Assembly: GCA_949316495.1 (NCBI GenBank)
Contig: OX439004.1
Coordinates: 12,560,536-12,624,535, forward strand
Origin: Amphiduros pacificus
Lineage: Eukaryota; Annelida; Polychaeta; Phyllodocida; Hesionidae
Length of the DNA: 64,000 nt
Direction: 5' to 3'
A program made the translations under genes and the position numbers. The notes below the pieces were generated by a model. It ran no database searches. It was not told the DNA's origin and saw only the letters and a list, made by a program, of their open reading frames with translations. Shown here in pieces: positions 1 through 13,700 of this stretch (positions within the stretch are counted from its first letter, which is position 1; each line of letters begins with the position of its first letter).

Positions 1-221
1 TCATTCTATATTCTACAGTGATATCATTTTATACTGCACAGTGTGACATCATGCTGTATTCTTCAGGGTGAGATATCATTCTTCACTTTTCAGTGAGGAA
101 AGTTGTAATCATTGTGATGCCACCCACACAGAGGACAGAGTATACTCACACCACATCAATGAGAGGGCACAAACAGTGTTGTAAATCCCCACATTAGGAG
201 TGAGATATATCACAAAGATAA

Positions 222-514
222 GGAACTTATTTACATGACAAAGTTGCAGACACCACTTCTGACAATCACGCCATAGTAGGGGTTGTAAACTTTGCGGCTG
301 ACTGTCAAGAACTGTGGTTCCTTGTCATCCCCTTCCAGACCCTTGCCCCCTTTTTTTCACTTTTCACACATGAGTGCATTGCCTGCTATTTTAAAGGTCT
401 TACAATTGTGTATCATAGAGACAACATATGGTTGCCGTGGACCATTGTGGTAGATGGCATGCCGACGAGACAGGTGGTGGGGCATAACGGAAACACAAAT
501 GTTCCTAAATGATC
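222..514. other. Unassigned open region left of neverland exon 2
   Basis: A plus-strand frame without stops runs about 96 codons from after a stop at 219 to a stop at 509-511, but has no usable start. The opposite strand also has two shorter open frames here, one ending in residues VRSGVCNFVM. I recognise none of the translations. The region could be chance, an exon of another gene, or an eroded transposon. No third neverland exon was found in 1-705. Bases 1-110 look like the end of a degenerate repeat built around ATATCATT and CAGTG motifs. Confidence 0.15.
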
Positions 515-705
515 ATATGTCTGTCTGAAGCAAATACACAGTACAAATTTACTTTGAAGTAAAAACCCACAACACCTGACTGCTTGGCACATGCAACTAT
601 TTATATTTCTGGATATATTTGGAGGGGCATGGGTAATGCTTATATATTTACTTGGCTTCTTTCCTCAAGATTTCCATATAAGAAACAATCAAGGTCTAAA
701 CTTAC

Positions 706-3700
706 TTTTGCCATCACTGTATGGTATATTTGTACATTTTCCTGTTTCCCCATCAAAGCGCCAGCCATGGAATGGGCACTGGAGACAGTTGCCGATGACA
801 CGACCACCCACCGCAATGTTAGCTCCCATATGTGAACAGTAGGCATCCAAAATATGAGCTTCTCCATCTTCCCCGCGAAACACTGCAAGGGTCTTACCTA
901 AAAGTAGCATACAAAACATAAACTATTAGTTACCATATAAATTCTTATCTACTATTTTTTTTCAAATTGTAAAAAGAAATAATGTAGTTTGACTTAAAAC
1001 CAGCATGTTTTCAATAGATGAGACCAACTTCTAAACATTCTGTTAAGAAACAATCAATGTTTCTCTCAAAGTAGAACAAACTGAGGTATTGTTACATGAA
1101 GCACTTTCACTGCCCTGAAACATGGCTGTAGTCACAGGAGACAGGGTGACAAGTACCTAAATTGCCTTGATACATGGCTGTGGTCACAGGAGACAGGGTG
1201 ACAAGTACCTACACTGCCTTGATACATGGCTGTAGTCACAGGAGACAGGGTGACAAGTACCTACATTGCCTTGATACATGGCTGTAGTCACAGGAGACAG
1301 GGTGACAAATACCTACACTGCCTTGATACACGGCTGTGGTCACAGGAGACAGGGTGACAAGTACCTACACTGCCTTGATACAAGGCTGTGGTCACAGGGG
1401 ACAGGGTGACAAGTCCCTATACTGCCTTGATACATAGCTGTAATCACAGGAGACAGGGTGACAAGTACCTACACTGCCTTGATACATGGCTGTAGTCACA
1501 GGAGACAGGGTGATGAGTACCTACACTGCCTTGATACATGACTGTAGTCACAGGAGACAGGGTGACAAGTACCTAAATTGCCTTGATACACGGCTGTAGT
1601 CACAGGAGACAGGGTGATGAGTACCTACACTGCCTTGATACATGGCTGTAGTCACAGGAGACAGGGTGACAAGTACCTACACTGCCCTGAAACATGGCTG
1701 TAGTCACAGGAGACAGGGTGATGAGTACCTACACTGCCTTGATACATGACTGTAGTCACAGGAGACAGGGTGATGAGTACCTACACTGCCTTGATACATG
1801 ACTGTAGTCACAGGAGACAGGGTGACAAGTACCTACATTGCCTTGATACACGGCTGTAGTCACAGGAGACAGGGTGATGAGTACCTACACTGCCTTGATA
1901 CATGGCTGTAGTCACAGGAGACAGGGTGACAAGTACCTACACTGCCTTGATACACGGCTGTAGTCACAGGAGACAGGGCGATGAGTACCTACACTGCCTT
2001 GATACATGGCTGTAGTCACAGGAGACAGGGTGATGAGTACCTACACTGCCTTGATACATGGCTGTAGTCACAGGAGACAGGGTGATGAGTACCTACATTG
2101 CCTTGATACATGGCTGTAGTCACAGGAGACAGGGTGACAAGTACCTACATTGCCTTGATACATGGCTGTGGTCACAGAAGACAGGGTGATGAGTACCTAC
2201 ACTGCCATGATTGATGAATATTTTCACTAGTTGGTGATTATCTGGTCCAAGACATTGGTTTTCTTATCAGAGCAAATATTCAGCACTATTTATGCAAGCA
2301 TGTATTTGTCACTTTAAAAGACTTATTAGAGAACAAAGGTTACAGATAATCATAAGCAAATCTATCAGTCAATGATTTGCTATTTGTTAAATGCATACCA
2401 TTGGCAAGACATAATTATCATTGGCATGACCCTTTCAACATGTTGACATTGTATCATGTTAGAGCAGCAATTAAATTGTGTGAGTGCGAGAGAACATGAT
2501 CAATTAGCAATTCTTATCTATATAATGAGTCATATGATAAACTGAATGCTGATACATGCCTTTTAATGTTAGCGTAAGAGTTTACTCAGCAATAAATAGA
2601 TTTGCTATGCGAAGGCTATATGGACTTGGTCCAAGACAGCTTTGATGAATATGTAATTCCCAGATCTCTGTCGACTGTCCTAACTCAAGACCTTTGGTCA
2701 TAGTCACTGACAAACAGAGAATGTCTGTTTCATGAAAACCACAAAATGATTGTTTTGTTTGTATCCAACCAAGTAAACAATATCATGATATTTGTTTGAG
2801 ATAACTTGCTGTTTTGCTTCAAATTATATGAACGGCATGACAGTTGGTTCTGTAGTCCTTAAGCACCTATGAGCCAGTAGATTTAAATTATATTTGGCCT
2901 TATCTAAGTGAAAATAGATTTTCACTGTTTTATGCTATGGAACATTTGTTTTTGTTTTTTTTAAATGGCCTGTGAATTCTATTCCAGTCATTTTGGCCCA
3001 ATAACTAATATCCTTACATAAATTTAGATATATATATATTCATGTCACACATAACCATTTTTCCGTGAAATTTAAAAAAACTAATGTTTGAACAATGAGA
3101 CATTTGAATTTCAAATAATAATATATAAAATGAAAAATTTTGGCTTGACCTATATCAACAGTTTACCATAATAACAATACCTCATAAGATTTATGAGGTA
3201 TTGATAATAAACATACCCTAATCCAATGGTAATGTCTCCCTATGAATACCAGCTATCAAGCCTCATTCCATTTTGTAACAACAAGTTTAAATTGATATCT
3301 CCTCTAATTACTGTCTGCCACTGACTTAGCTTTGAATTCTCTTATTTCATAACACCCACATGTTTATGTATTTTGTTACATGAAGTAGAGAAATGGCTTG
3401 TGTCTATATTCTATACTGCTACCATATACAAGTGCAATATTCATATATGAATTATACAGAATCCATTCTAAATATACAAAAAATGAAAGATCTTAATAGT
3501 TGCTTTAAATTTGAGTGGGAAAAAAGTGATAAAATTATATTTCAATCATTGGTTTCTTTTAAATTCAGGCCACATCCTTTTCTTGGCTGTGATCCAATTA
3601 AACTAATCTTTCCATTATTCAACATAAAGTCATGGAAGATTACTAATACAGCATGAGAACTCTCATCTATATGATTACCAACAAATTAACAATTAAAATA

Positions 3701-6700
3701 TATCTTTGGTCTGGGTAGTCCTTTAAAATCTAGATGTTATCTGAAAACTTTAAAACTGTTCATATGACAACCAATGTTATTAAATGTGCATTTCATAAAA
3801 AATCTATAATACTAAAGGAAAAAATGTGAAAATTATTGGTTTTGAATCCTAAATAAGTTTCCAATAAATTTATCTTGGATTTTACATTTCATTTAACATT
3901 AACAGCAAAGTTCTGGAATATAGGATGACTTCAATGCAAATGTTATAGATGGGATGTACTTAAGCATTCGATATTTTCACCTTAATCTGGCCATCTTACA
4001 TCAATCACTCCACTACTGATCTATGAGAGCCTATCATCAGTTTAGGCAACTGCTGAACCTTGCCCCTTGTACTGTGGTATTATGAATACTACATTGTTTG
4101 TATGACCATTCATGAAACATATCAATGTTGTGAAATAAACATCGATATTAGTCACATATAACTTAATGCTATTTAGGACGTTTGGGACGGTGCCATTCAT
4201 AGAACATTTGCACCCATAGTGACTACTGCAAGGTACACCAAATGTTCTAGATTGAGACCCCAAATTATTCATTCCATTTTAATTGAGTTTATACCTCTTA
4301 TTGGAATAAATACAAAAATAGAGGATTATAATGAGATCAGGCAGATTAAGATAACTACTTCATAAAAACTTCCTCTCGGACAACAAATTGCAACTATAGC
4401 AAGTTATTTCATGAGTCATATGCACAACAGTATGAACTAACAGTGAGGTTCTTGGTAAAGCACTGGAAAGACCGAAATTTATACCAATATGAAGGAAGTC
4501 GTTGAAAGATTTGTGAAGGATTAGATAATGTCACCATGGTTACCACTTTGGAATGAGTGTTGTGTAAATGGTCATGTGATCACACCCATGTATTAGCCTC
4601 ACAGCTGATAATGGGTTAGACCTAGGGACATATCTGTTTAATGTAATTCAGCAACTTCTTTGCATGTACGGTGCAGTGCTTGCATATAATGTGACCATAC
4701 ATACTCATAGCAAATAGGAAAAAAGTGCCTGGCACCTGGGATGCCGGTTGATCCTCATTTCCCGGGCGGTGCCCTGCACATATGCAACTGAGGTATGACC
4801 TTATGGGGTCACAAACTATTATGTTATGTGCAGGTGTTCTAGTTTTCCATATCACGAATATCTGCAGGCAAATAAACACTGCTCAGGTAAATCTGCAGGA
4901 AAAGCACAGTAATATGTCTACACTGCTCATAAGATCATCATGGCAACATTATACCTTGCATTCTCTGCACATGCTTTTTATTTCATAATTTTAAAGTTAA
5001 TCTGGTGGCTCAGGATTACTGAATCTAATTCAGTTTGAGTTCTAATTCAGTTTGAGCCTCTTGTATCAGTGTTTCAGGGAATTATTTGGTTTATATAAAT
5101 ATATGTAAAATAGGCTTTGTCTGCACTCCTTGACACAAACATATTAAGATCATAAAACTATCATGAGATGAAATGATGAATAATCAAATCATTGCGAATA
5201 ATCAGACAAAGCTGACGGAATACACATGACACAACATTAGACATCTTGTGATAATGACTGCGATGATGGTGATACCATTAAGATAAAGATGATACCATCA
5301 GGAAAACTTTCACCTTTATATCCTGACCTTTCAGGAGTGCACTAAGAGATAATGTAAGCAGGAGCGCACAAACAGTATACAATTAACCACGGTTGGATGA
5401 CAATCAGTCCATAAATGCTGAATAAGTCCTGGGATGATTTATCATTCAGCTTTAAGGTGGAGAGTGCTTGTCAATGAGGGAGTGTGATGAATTAAATGAA
5501 TCACTGCGGCCTCTGAGACGTACACACTTTCAGAGCACATATTCACATATAACCTGGCTACCACCCAAGCTGACCTGTTAAATCACACGTACACATGATC
5601 ACTATCATCAAATATAATCTCAACTGACAGATTATATAATATAACCTCTTATTTGTCACATATTACCTTCTTAAATGCAAAGACTTTTTGAATCTTTTAT
5701 GAAAAAAATATTGCTGGATTATTGCACATATCAGGCTATTAATGAATTTACCCATGTATTGTGAAGCCACAAATGCATCATGGGAAAACGTTGAGTAACT
5801 GGTTCAGACAGGAGAGAGAGAGATGTCTGAGTTTCTCATATCCGGGTTTGTAATGCCATCCTATGTGTAATATGCTACTGAGTTATTCAAGCAACAAACA
5901 GGAGGAAACATTTTCTGCCATTCCAATCACCAGCAACAAATATGAATATTTAGTCTGAGGGTCATGGTCAATTTAGCCATTTAACTGATAATTTCTCCAT
6001 TTAACTGACAAATCACATTTCTTCTCATTTTCATAGTCTTTTCCTGAATGTTCAATATGATATGCACTTTCATTCTATAATATATATGATTATTGCCACA
6101 AAAAAAGAGAAAAAATTGGCATAAAAACTATTGAGATTTTTTTCCAAATGAATTAGCCAGATGTGCATGATTTCTTTAATCAATCACCACAAATAATTTT
6201 GAAAGTTTTATTTGTCCGATGCTGATATTTTTGAACACAACTGTTTTGTCAGAAGATGGGAGGTGCTGAAATGTGTTTTAATCTTGACCATATATAAACA
6301 TTATTTATAATTTAGAAATATTAGTTGCTTTTGATGAACAAATATTTTGATTTTTCTGATGAAATATATGAAAAATTATTTGAATTTGAGAATTTGGAAC
6401 TTAACATATATATAAATATACCACTCAACACATGGCTATGCAGAACAAAGTGTTCAGTATCAGTCTTTTAATGGTCATAGTCTAGTCATTATCTTCAGTA
6501 CAATATTAATCAGTTACACTGATTTTATTACTTTGAACATGAGGAAATGATTAAAAAGATCCTTTTTTTGATAATTTCTGTGACCAGCTGTGCATATAGA
6601 TTTCTGATGCACTTCATATCTTAATAATCATATGATGTAATAATGCACATCCAGTTAAGGGACCAATCACAGCAGTCGAGATAATGGTGGGGGACAATCG

Positions 6701-9700
6701 CAATCATTTTGACCAATCAGAGAGCAGCTAACAGATGAATACAAGAGGTGTCCATAGTAACAATGGCGGAAAGCGGTAATTACCAAGTGTCTACATTTAA
6801 ACATTGCATAGATGGCTTTCTCAGAATAAATGACAAATAATTAAACAACTAAGAAAAAATTGGTCGATTTTACTGGAATTTGGGACAACTATGGATAGTC
6901 TAGTATGGAATAAATGTGATACCATTTCCGGTTATGGATTATTCATATAACGATGCTGATATATGTTCCAATTCAGAAAACTGATAGAGCAATGAAGCAA
7001 TTTATTATGATTCATCAAAAATTAATGTTTAATGATGGCTCACAAACATTCAGAATGAAGCACAATCTGATTTCCGATTTCCTTTTTTTACTTTCATTTA
7101 TCAATAAATCAAAGTACCGGTAAATGACTCATTTATTTGAAACCAATTTCCTTGAGTATGATCAAAGAAATTGCCTCTTTGGCAAAATATAAATCTGCAT
7201 AAGCTTGACTCCAGTACACATGCCCCTTAATAAGAAGTAATATGTTGCAATATATTTTTATATAATATGATTCGTGGCAATAGCTCAGATTAAAGGAATG
7301 GAGAAGAGAGAGAAAAACGCTCCTCTATATGCCAGGAAGGAAGCTGGGTGTTTTATATTGGTTTTGATGCAGACTAATGACCAACTTGGGATGCAGGTTA
7401 AATCAACTGGGACGTGTATAGTTTCTCTCAAGACTCGCTTCATGAAAACACAGAGTCTAATAATATTATAAAAGCCAAAATTATATTCCAGTTTCTGCCT
7501 CAAAGATCTTTCTCTTGCTATTTTGGTTGGTCAGTATCAGTGTAGTGAATATTATTATATCACATGTAAAATGTTTTGCGTCTAGAAACACATCAGTTGT
7601 ATCAATATATTGTTATGGTATGGGTTTGTTAATTAAGATTAATGTATGATATAATGTATGATACAACTGAGCTGGGAATATCTGTGTAAAGAACTATGAG
7701 TCACAGAGTAAATGGATAAATTTTAGTCAGATATATACATATGAAAAAAACATATTTTGTGAATTGTCAATAGAAAAAGAATATGTGTATTTCAAATCAT
7801 ATTATATTATCAGGAGCTTTCAAAATCAACAAACACTTTAAATTCCATAAAATCGGTTAACTATGCAAGCAATTCAGAAATATTAGTTGCTTTTGATGAA
7901 CAAAGATTTGTTATTTCTAATGGAATTTTAAATTCTCTTTATAAAATGACTTTCAAAGTGCCCAAAAGCTTAAATTATTTGAAGAATTTGGAACTTTAAC
8001 ATATATACCAGTCATCCGATGCCTGTGCAGAACGAAGTATTTAGTATTGGTCCTTTAATGGTCATAGTCTAGTCATTATCTTCAGTATAATGATAATTAT
8101 TTACACTGATTTTGATTACCACTCAGCCAATTTCCCCATTAGCCTTGCACAATGACCTAATTTAGCCATGTTTTTGGTAATGCTGAAGCTAATTTTTTAC
8201 AATTGTCTGCCATCATTAGTTTAAATTGTAGATAATTATTCTTTTTGTGGCTTTGCTTGGGACAAAATAAATCTCATATTGGAGTATAGTTATTAGTTAT
8301 ACATCCAATCAGATATCTGTTGGCACAATGCATCATATCAATCATAATATGCCAAATATGATTTAGATCTGTGAATATCTTGAAAATAAATATAATTCAC
8401 TGGTCTTTATTATTTTTATCTAAATGGACTGCCAAGAATATCAATTCCTCTTTTATTTAAAGTTGCTAGTATTTTCCCAAGATAATCAATTGATTGTAGT
8501 TACTTCACACCCAATGTTTTCCACTTATCCCAATTTGACCATTATCTATTAATGATAATTATTGGCTCTGACTTGTTGCTTTTGTCATATTGTACCAAGC
8601 ATTATCCTAAGGTTAAAATAGCATGTGGGAAGTGTTAATATCATTATTCTGATGTTAAACATTTTTCATGTTTCATTGCAAGAGCATTGTACTGTACAAC
8701 ACTCAAGATCTGTTAGTAAATGCCAATTAAAATATTTATGTTTGCTCATATCTGCTCTGTTAATGTAGATTTCCTGATTATTTGATTGGTTATTTGGTGC
8801 ACTCTCCTCTCATATAACAAATAACTTGGAAATTGTCATGCTTCCTCAATCTCTTTTGTCGTCCCATTGTTTTACTTGAGGCCTGTGTCCCAATCATTCC
8901 ATCCCTTTCTTCATCCCATTGTCTCATTAGATACTTGTGTTCCACTCCCTTTATCTCTTCCTTCATCCCATTATTTATTAGTATACATCTAATCAGATAT
9001 TTGTTGGCACAATGCATTGTATCAATCAAAATATGCCAAATATGATTTAGATCTGTGAATATCTTGAAAATAAATATAATTCACTGGTCTCTATTTTTTT
9101 TTATCTAAATGGACTGCCAAGAATATCCATTCCTATTTTATCTAAAGTACTTGCTAGTATTCTCCCATGATAACTAATTGATTGTAGTTACTTATCCTTA
9201 TTGGTGCATTCTCCTATAATATAACAAATATCTTGAATCAATCCCTCCTCTCCCTCATCCTAATGTTTTACTTTGTACCTGTGTCCATCTTTAAGAAGCT
9301 AACATGACATGTACTTTTTCAGACCTTAATTTATGGGCAATTTCTTAATAACAAATGTTAATTTTAATGAGAAGTCTACTTAAAATGTGTTTTATTTATT
9401 GTAATCAAGTATAATGAAGTAAGAATTATTCACATGATCAAAAAGAAAGCTGATCATCATTAATAGTTTTGCACAATTTAAGGCAAAAAACATAATTTAC
9501 AATTCAACTGTGATGAAGAATTCTTCTGAATTCTATCCCAAAAGATTCAAATAATCTCCAAAGAGTGTTATTTTGATGTCTCCCTTAAAATGTCATAGTT
9601 TAGGCCACTAACTGACTATTAATAGAAGGTAGAAATTAATACAAAACCATTTTTGTGGGAATTTTATAATTTTTTCAACTTTTAATTCAATGTTATAGGT

Positions 9701-10767
9701 ACATAATTATTCCATCAGTGAACTTTTTGCATTGCTGAAGTAAGTCCAAATTTCATGGTCTGATTCCCTTAATCTGAGCTTTTGTCAAAACATTTTTAAA
9801 AAACAGAAACAATGATGTTATCTCATGTTGTAATGTGTATTTGCTCATCCATCATGTATTCCTTTAACACCTTTCACGATGGTTGCTACGTTAGTGTAGC
9901 CAATTTTTTGTCTTGCCTATCTTTTATATTGCTAATATATAAATATACATTCTCATTCTCTCCATGGTAATCTGACCCTGCCAACTTCAATTGATTTGTT
10001 TTCAGTATTTTTGGTGTGGAAGAACTTTTCTGATATAGCCTCAATGGGTTTAACCTTGACAAACCAACACACTGACACATAGTTATCATTTGAGATTGAC
10101 AGAATATACTGAAACTGCAACACCTGACTTCATTATTATTTTTGATAACTGATAATTAAAACAAAAATTTGGACCACTGATGTCATCAGTTAATTATGGT
10201 TATTATTTCTATCTTATTTTAAAACAAAAAAGTCTAATGTCCCAGCATTATTCAAATAACATTTAAACTTTATAAAATGACTTTTTTTTAAAATTATAAC
10301 TTACCCAGAGCACTGACACTTTTCATATCTCCTGGTTTGGGGATATCTCTCGATTCAAGCACCGCAAACCAGCCATTCGGGTAGACTGGGGGTAGTTCTC
10401 CAACAACCCGTCTCTTCCTCACGTCATTGGCTATATCTTTCATGCTGAATTTTCCCTCAGGGATGTACCCGACATCACCCAATACTTTCACTCTGTTGAG
10501 CGGAGTCCAAAAAATAATGTACAAATAATATGATATGACTGAGACACTGGCTATACCAATGTAAGTCCATGGTGATGTGAAGTCTGGCATTTTGAGGAAA
10601 ACAGATCTGATAGTGCTCAACAAGTCTCTTGTGGCCTGTACCCATAGACCACCTATTTCAAATAAAGGAACCTTGAGTAGTTGTTCCCCAAGAGATGCTG
10701 ACACTACCACGGTTAGGACAGCAACTGTCAACAGCAACGCACCTACTATGAAAGTGTTGGTTTTCAT
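706..10767 (-). CDS. nvd: Neverland-type Rieske oxygenase (cholesterol 7-desaturase), 5' part
   Basis: Members of this family (Neverland/DAF-36) introduce the C7 double bond of cholesterol, giving 7-dehydrocholesterol, and are membrane-bound. Two coding exons are visible: 10305-10767 and 706-897, joined in phase 1 (CTG G | GT AAG). Residues about 5-27 and 66-86 are hydrophobic and likely membrane-spanning. After the PPVYPNGWFAVLES segment comes the Rieske domain. Its 2Fe-2S ligands are all present: C175-x-H177 in YCSHMGANIAVGG and C195-x2-H198 in CPFHGWRFDG. The start at 10767 is the first Met of the open frame and precedes the hydrophobic segment. Exon 2 ends at a good donor (AAAA|GTAAGT), so the C-terminal oxygenase half lies left of the window. 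Ecdysteroid use is known only in arthropods and nematodes; the role here is inferred from family. Confidence 0.9.
1098..2208. repeat. 52-bp minisatellite, about 21 copies
   Basis: A unit containing TACCTACACTGCCTTGATAC and GTCACAGGAGACAGGGTGA recurs every 52 bp. Copies differ mainly at a few positions, for example GACAAG versus GATGAG. It ends about 310 bp from the neverland Rieske exon, inside intron 1. Read on the gene strand, each unit carries an acceptor-like TGTGACTACAG and a donor-like GTAGGTACT. Confidence 0.95.
6311..8118. repeat. Diverged direct duplication, about 230 bp, copies 1.6 kb apart
   Basis: The segment at about 6311-6535 recurs at about 7875-8118 in the same orientation. 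Shared landmarks are AATATTAGTTGCTTTTGATG and TAATGGTCATAGTCTAGTCA. The copies differ by substitutions and small indels, so the event is not recent. It may be a pair of insertions of one old repeat. Confidence 0.75.
8290..9290. repeat. Tandem segmental duplication, unit about 700 bp
   Basis: Bases 8290-8510 recur at 8978-9205 (shared GCCAAATATGATTTAGATCT and AAATGGACTGCCAAGAATAT). The following block at 8780-8890 recurs in shortened form at 9207-9290. The order is preserved, so this is a local tandem duplication inside neverland intron 1. Confidence 0.75.
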
Positions 10768-13700
10768 CTTTGCTTCTGGGAGGTTCTTGGTTCTTATATC
10801 TTGGCTACCACTCCACGGCTTTCACTTGCTCATGCTGGCAAGCTAACTTCACTTTATCACCTTTCTCTCCACTGGTTATCAGACTGCAGCTTAACTTTAC
10901 TAAATAGATTTACTTCTATACAAGTCAAAGTTCATGATAAGATAAGCATTTGCTCTGCATCATTCTATCTGCTGACACCGACTGTGTGATTTGTGTTTGC
11001 GTTTGCAAGTATGCTCTCATATTTGGGTCAATTTGGGTCAAAGGTTATAGAGATATTTATGCCATGTGACCAGATGTGAGACTAGGGATCAGTCCTTAAA
11101 TATAATTTGGTATATATTACTTGAGAGCAAAATAAATTCTATTATTGCTTTGAGACGTAAAACATAAGCTTTTAACTATGTGATAAAAATGTATTCAGAT
11201 TACATTTGATAATTTGAATCAAAGCGGGACTGTTTGATTCACAGGCTAAATTTCCGTAAGATCAAAAGTACATGTCCATGGCATCTGGCATGATTGTTGT
11301 CCCTGTGGAGATAAAGTAATTAAGGCAAAATGATGTAATGTGTAATCATGGAGCTGTGTTGTATGTAAACAACAAGCAATCAACATATATTAAACACTAC
11401 ATTAGATCAACAGTAATTTAAAGGCTGTTTACAGCTATTGAATTAAAGAAATCCAACTTGTTCTTTATTTTCTAGATTCTACTGCTGCTTGTAATGTGAA
11501 GAATCACTTTAATTGTTAATTAAAATAATCTCTTGTCCCAAACAGAAGATGACAAATTTAACATGGATAAATTTATGTAAATGGATAGATTATTTCATCT
11601 TTATTCTATTTTAAAATCACAAAAGACATTGTGTCAACCAAAGAGGAAGTTTATTTTTTTATGAATAAACAGTAATATAAAAATTAAGAATGCACTTGAT
11701 AAAATATTTGGTACAAATGTGAGATTTCATATTCATGTTTTTCCTATCTTTATTCAATGTAAAGTAGTTGCAAATAGATTGTCATGATTTTCTTTCTCCT
11801 TCAACTTTTGACATTTTCATTCCAAGAAAGGCTCATTAAACGACTATATCTTAAATTTGACCAAATCTTAAATTTGACCCCCCCCTCGCAGAGGATTATG
11901 GAGGATCAAGAGAAACACAGACAATATCCTTCTCAATATGATCTTAATCATTTTTAATCCTTTGTACAGCTTATTAACCTGATTGACAGATGACCTCTAT
12001 GGATTAAGGGAACTAATAATTTGAATACCCAGGAGGACACCCACTGTTCCCACTTCCCTGTTCTTAAAGTATTGTATCTCATCAGTTGTTTCCCATTTAT
12101 ACAAATGTGGAGGGTTTTAGATACTCAATTAATCACACGGACCAAGGAATAATTGGCATATATCCTGTTTCTTAATTTATGATAATCTGGCACAGCATGG
12201 CTTAAAAATATGTAGTTGGCATCAAAAGAATGTACTTATCAGGTGAAGACAAATCTATATTTTCAATCATAAGTCCATAAGTTTAGGAAAAGTTTTCTTT
12301 TCAATAGTGTTTGAAAAGAGAGAAACATTGATGTCATTGTACCTAATGCATAAATTTGAAGCAGGTGTTCAAAGATGGGATAAACATGGTAGACACAAAC
12401 AGATATACATGCACACAGATATACTCAGATACACAAATATATTAATTATATTTATCATCATAATATGTATTATGAGTTGGGCCTCTGGGGAAAGTTGGTT
12501 AGACTTTCACATTAACATAACACATAAACTCAATCCCTTATACTGAACTGGTCAATATTATTCATTGAGAAACAGGTATTTGCATTTGCCAAATTTAAGT
12601 TGTAGTGCCTGTAAATCTCTTGATCATGAATGTATCCATAGCTAGATATGTTTGCAAATAAAATGGTGCCTCCCGTGAATGTACTAATAATAGTCTTGTT
12701 ATGTTACAAATATCTGGTAAAGGTTAATTAATGTAGAGCTAATGAAATTTGTACCCTGATATTGGTTTCCACCTCTAAATCAATGGGGGACAGAGGATCA
12801 TTTTTTAAATTTACAGTAATGAATTGGAAGAGGGATTAGTGAAACAAAGATGGATATTAATTTAGATTAATACACACATAGGGGGGGGGGCTTAATCAGG
12901 ATGACCACAACTCACAACTAGAAGCTTTCCAAAGTGACAGGAAATTATTGATAAGTCTATTGTCCTTTTGATGAAGAAACACAAATTTGAAGGTCACTTT
13001 TGAAGAAACACAGATTTGAAGGTCATTTTTCTTAGTAGTGACTTCAATGACCACATCACCATTAGGTTGGGAGACTTTTGCTCATCATCAAACAACTCTA
13101 TTTTGCATATAAATTTAATTCAGGATATTCATTCACCTTCCTTGTAGAATGGGACTGAGAGATTGATCAGTCACAGAGAGAAATTTAACAAGGAAAAAAG
13201 TGCAGGTGCAGGAGAGACCCATGAAAGAGGTCTCATTGAACAATTGTAATTAAAGTATAAAATACTGATGCAAACAACTTGAAGGTTAACAACTGATGAG
13301 AAACAATACATTTTTTCCATGGCCTTACAATGTTCAGTCTCCCTCCAATACATAAAATTATGTAAGAATAGAAAATAGATGAACAAAATTATTCAAAGAA
13401 TAGGATAAGATGATGCCTTTAGACAAGACAATGAGTTTTTGTCACTTATTATTTCAAATTATCAGCCATTAAACACTGCATTTGACATAATCACAACCCA
13501 CTCACAATATTAGTTTGGGAAGGTTATAAGAGATTTTTTTCATCATTATTTCTGATACTTCGGCGGCAAAATATATTCAAATTACAGAAGAGGGCATCAT
13601 ATTATTGGCAAATTCTCATGATAAAATTTAAAATATTTTCAATAGAATTATTCTAAATGTAACTTGAGTCGTACAAACTATAAAAACTTTCCTGTTCCTC

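Larger units (their letters stand above)
898..10304 (-). other. neverland intron 1 (9.4 kb)
   Basis: This intron separates the membrane/N-terminal exon from the Rieske exon. It holds the 52-bp minisatellite at 1098-2208, a short palindrome of AATACCTCATAAGA arms near 3177-3204, and two sets of diverged direct duplications (6311-8118 and 8290-9290). I see no convincing exon or other gene in 2210-6310 or 9300-10304. Confidence 0.7.

Noticed and set aside
1098-2208. CRISPR array
   Set aside because: A 52-bp repeat with no unique spacers, in an animal intron; it is a minisatellite.
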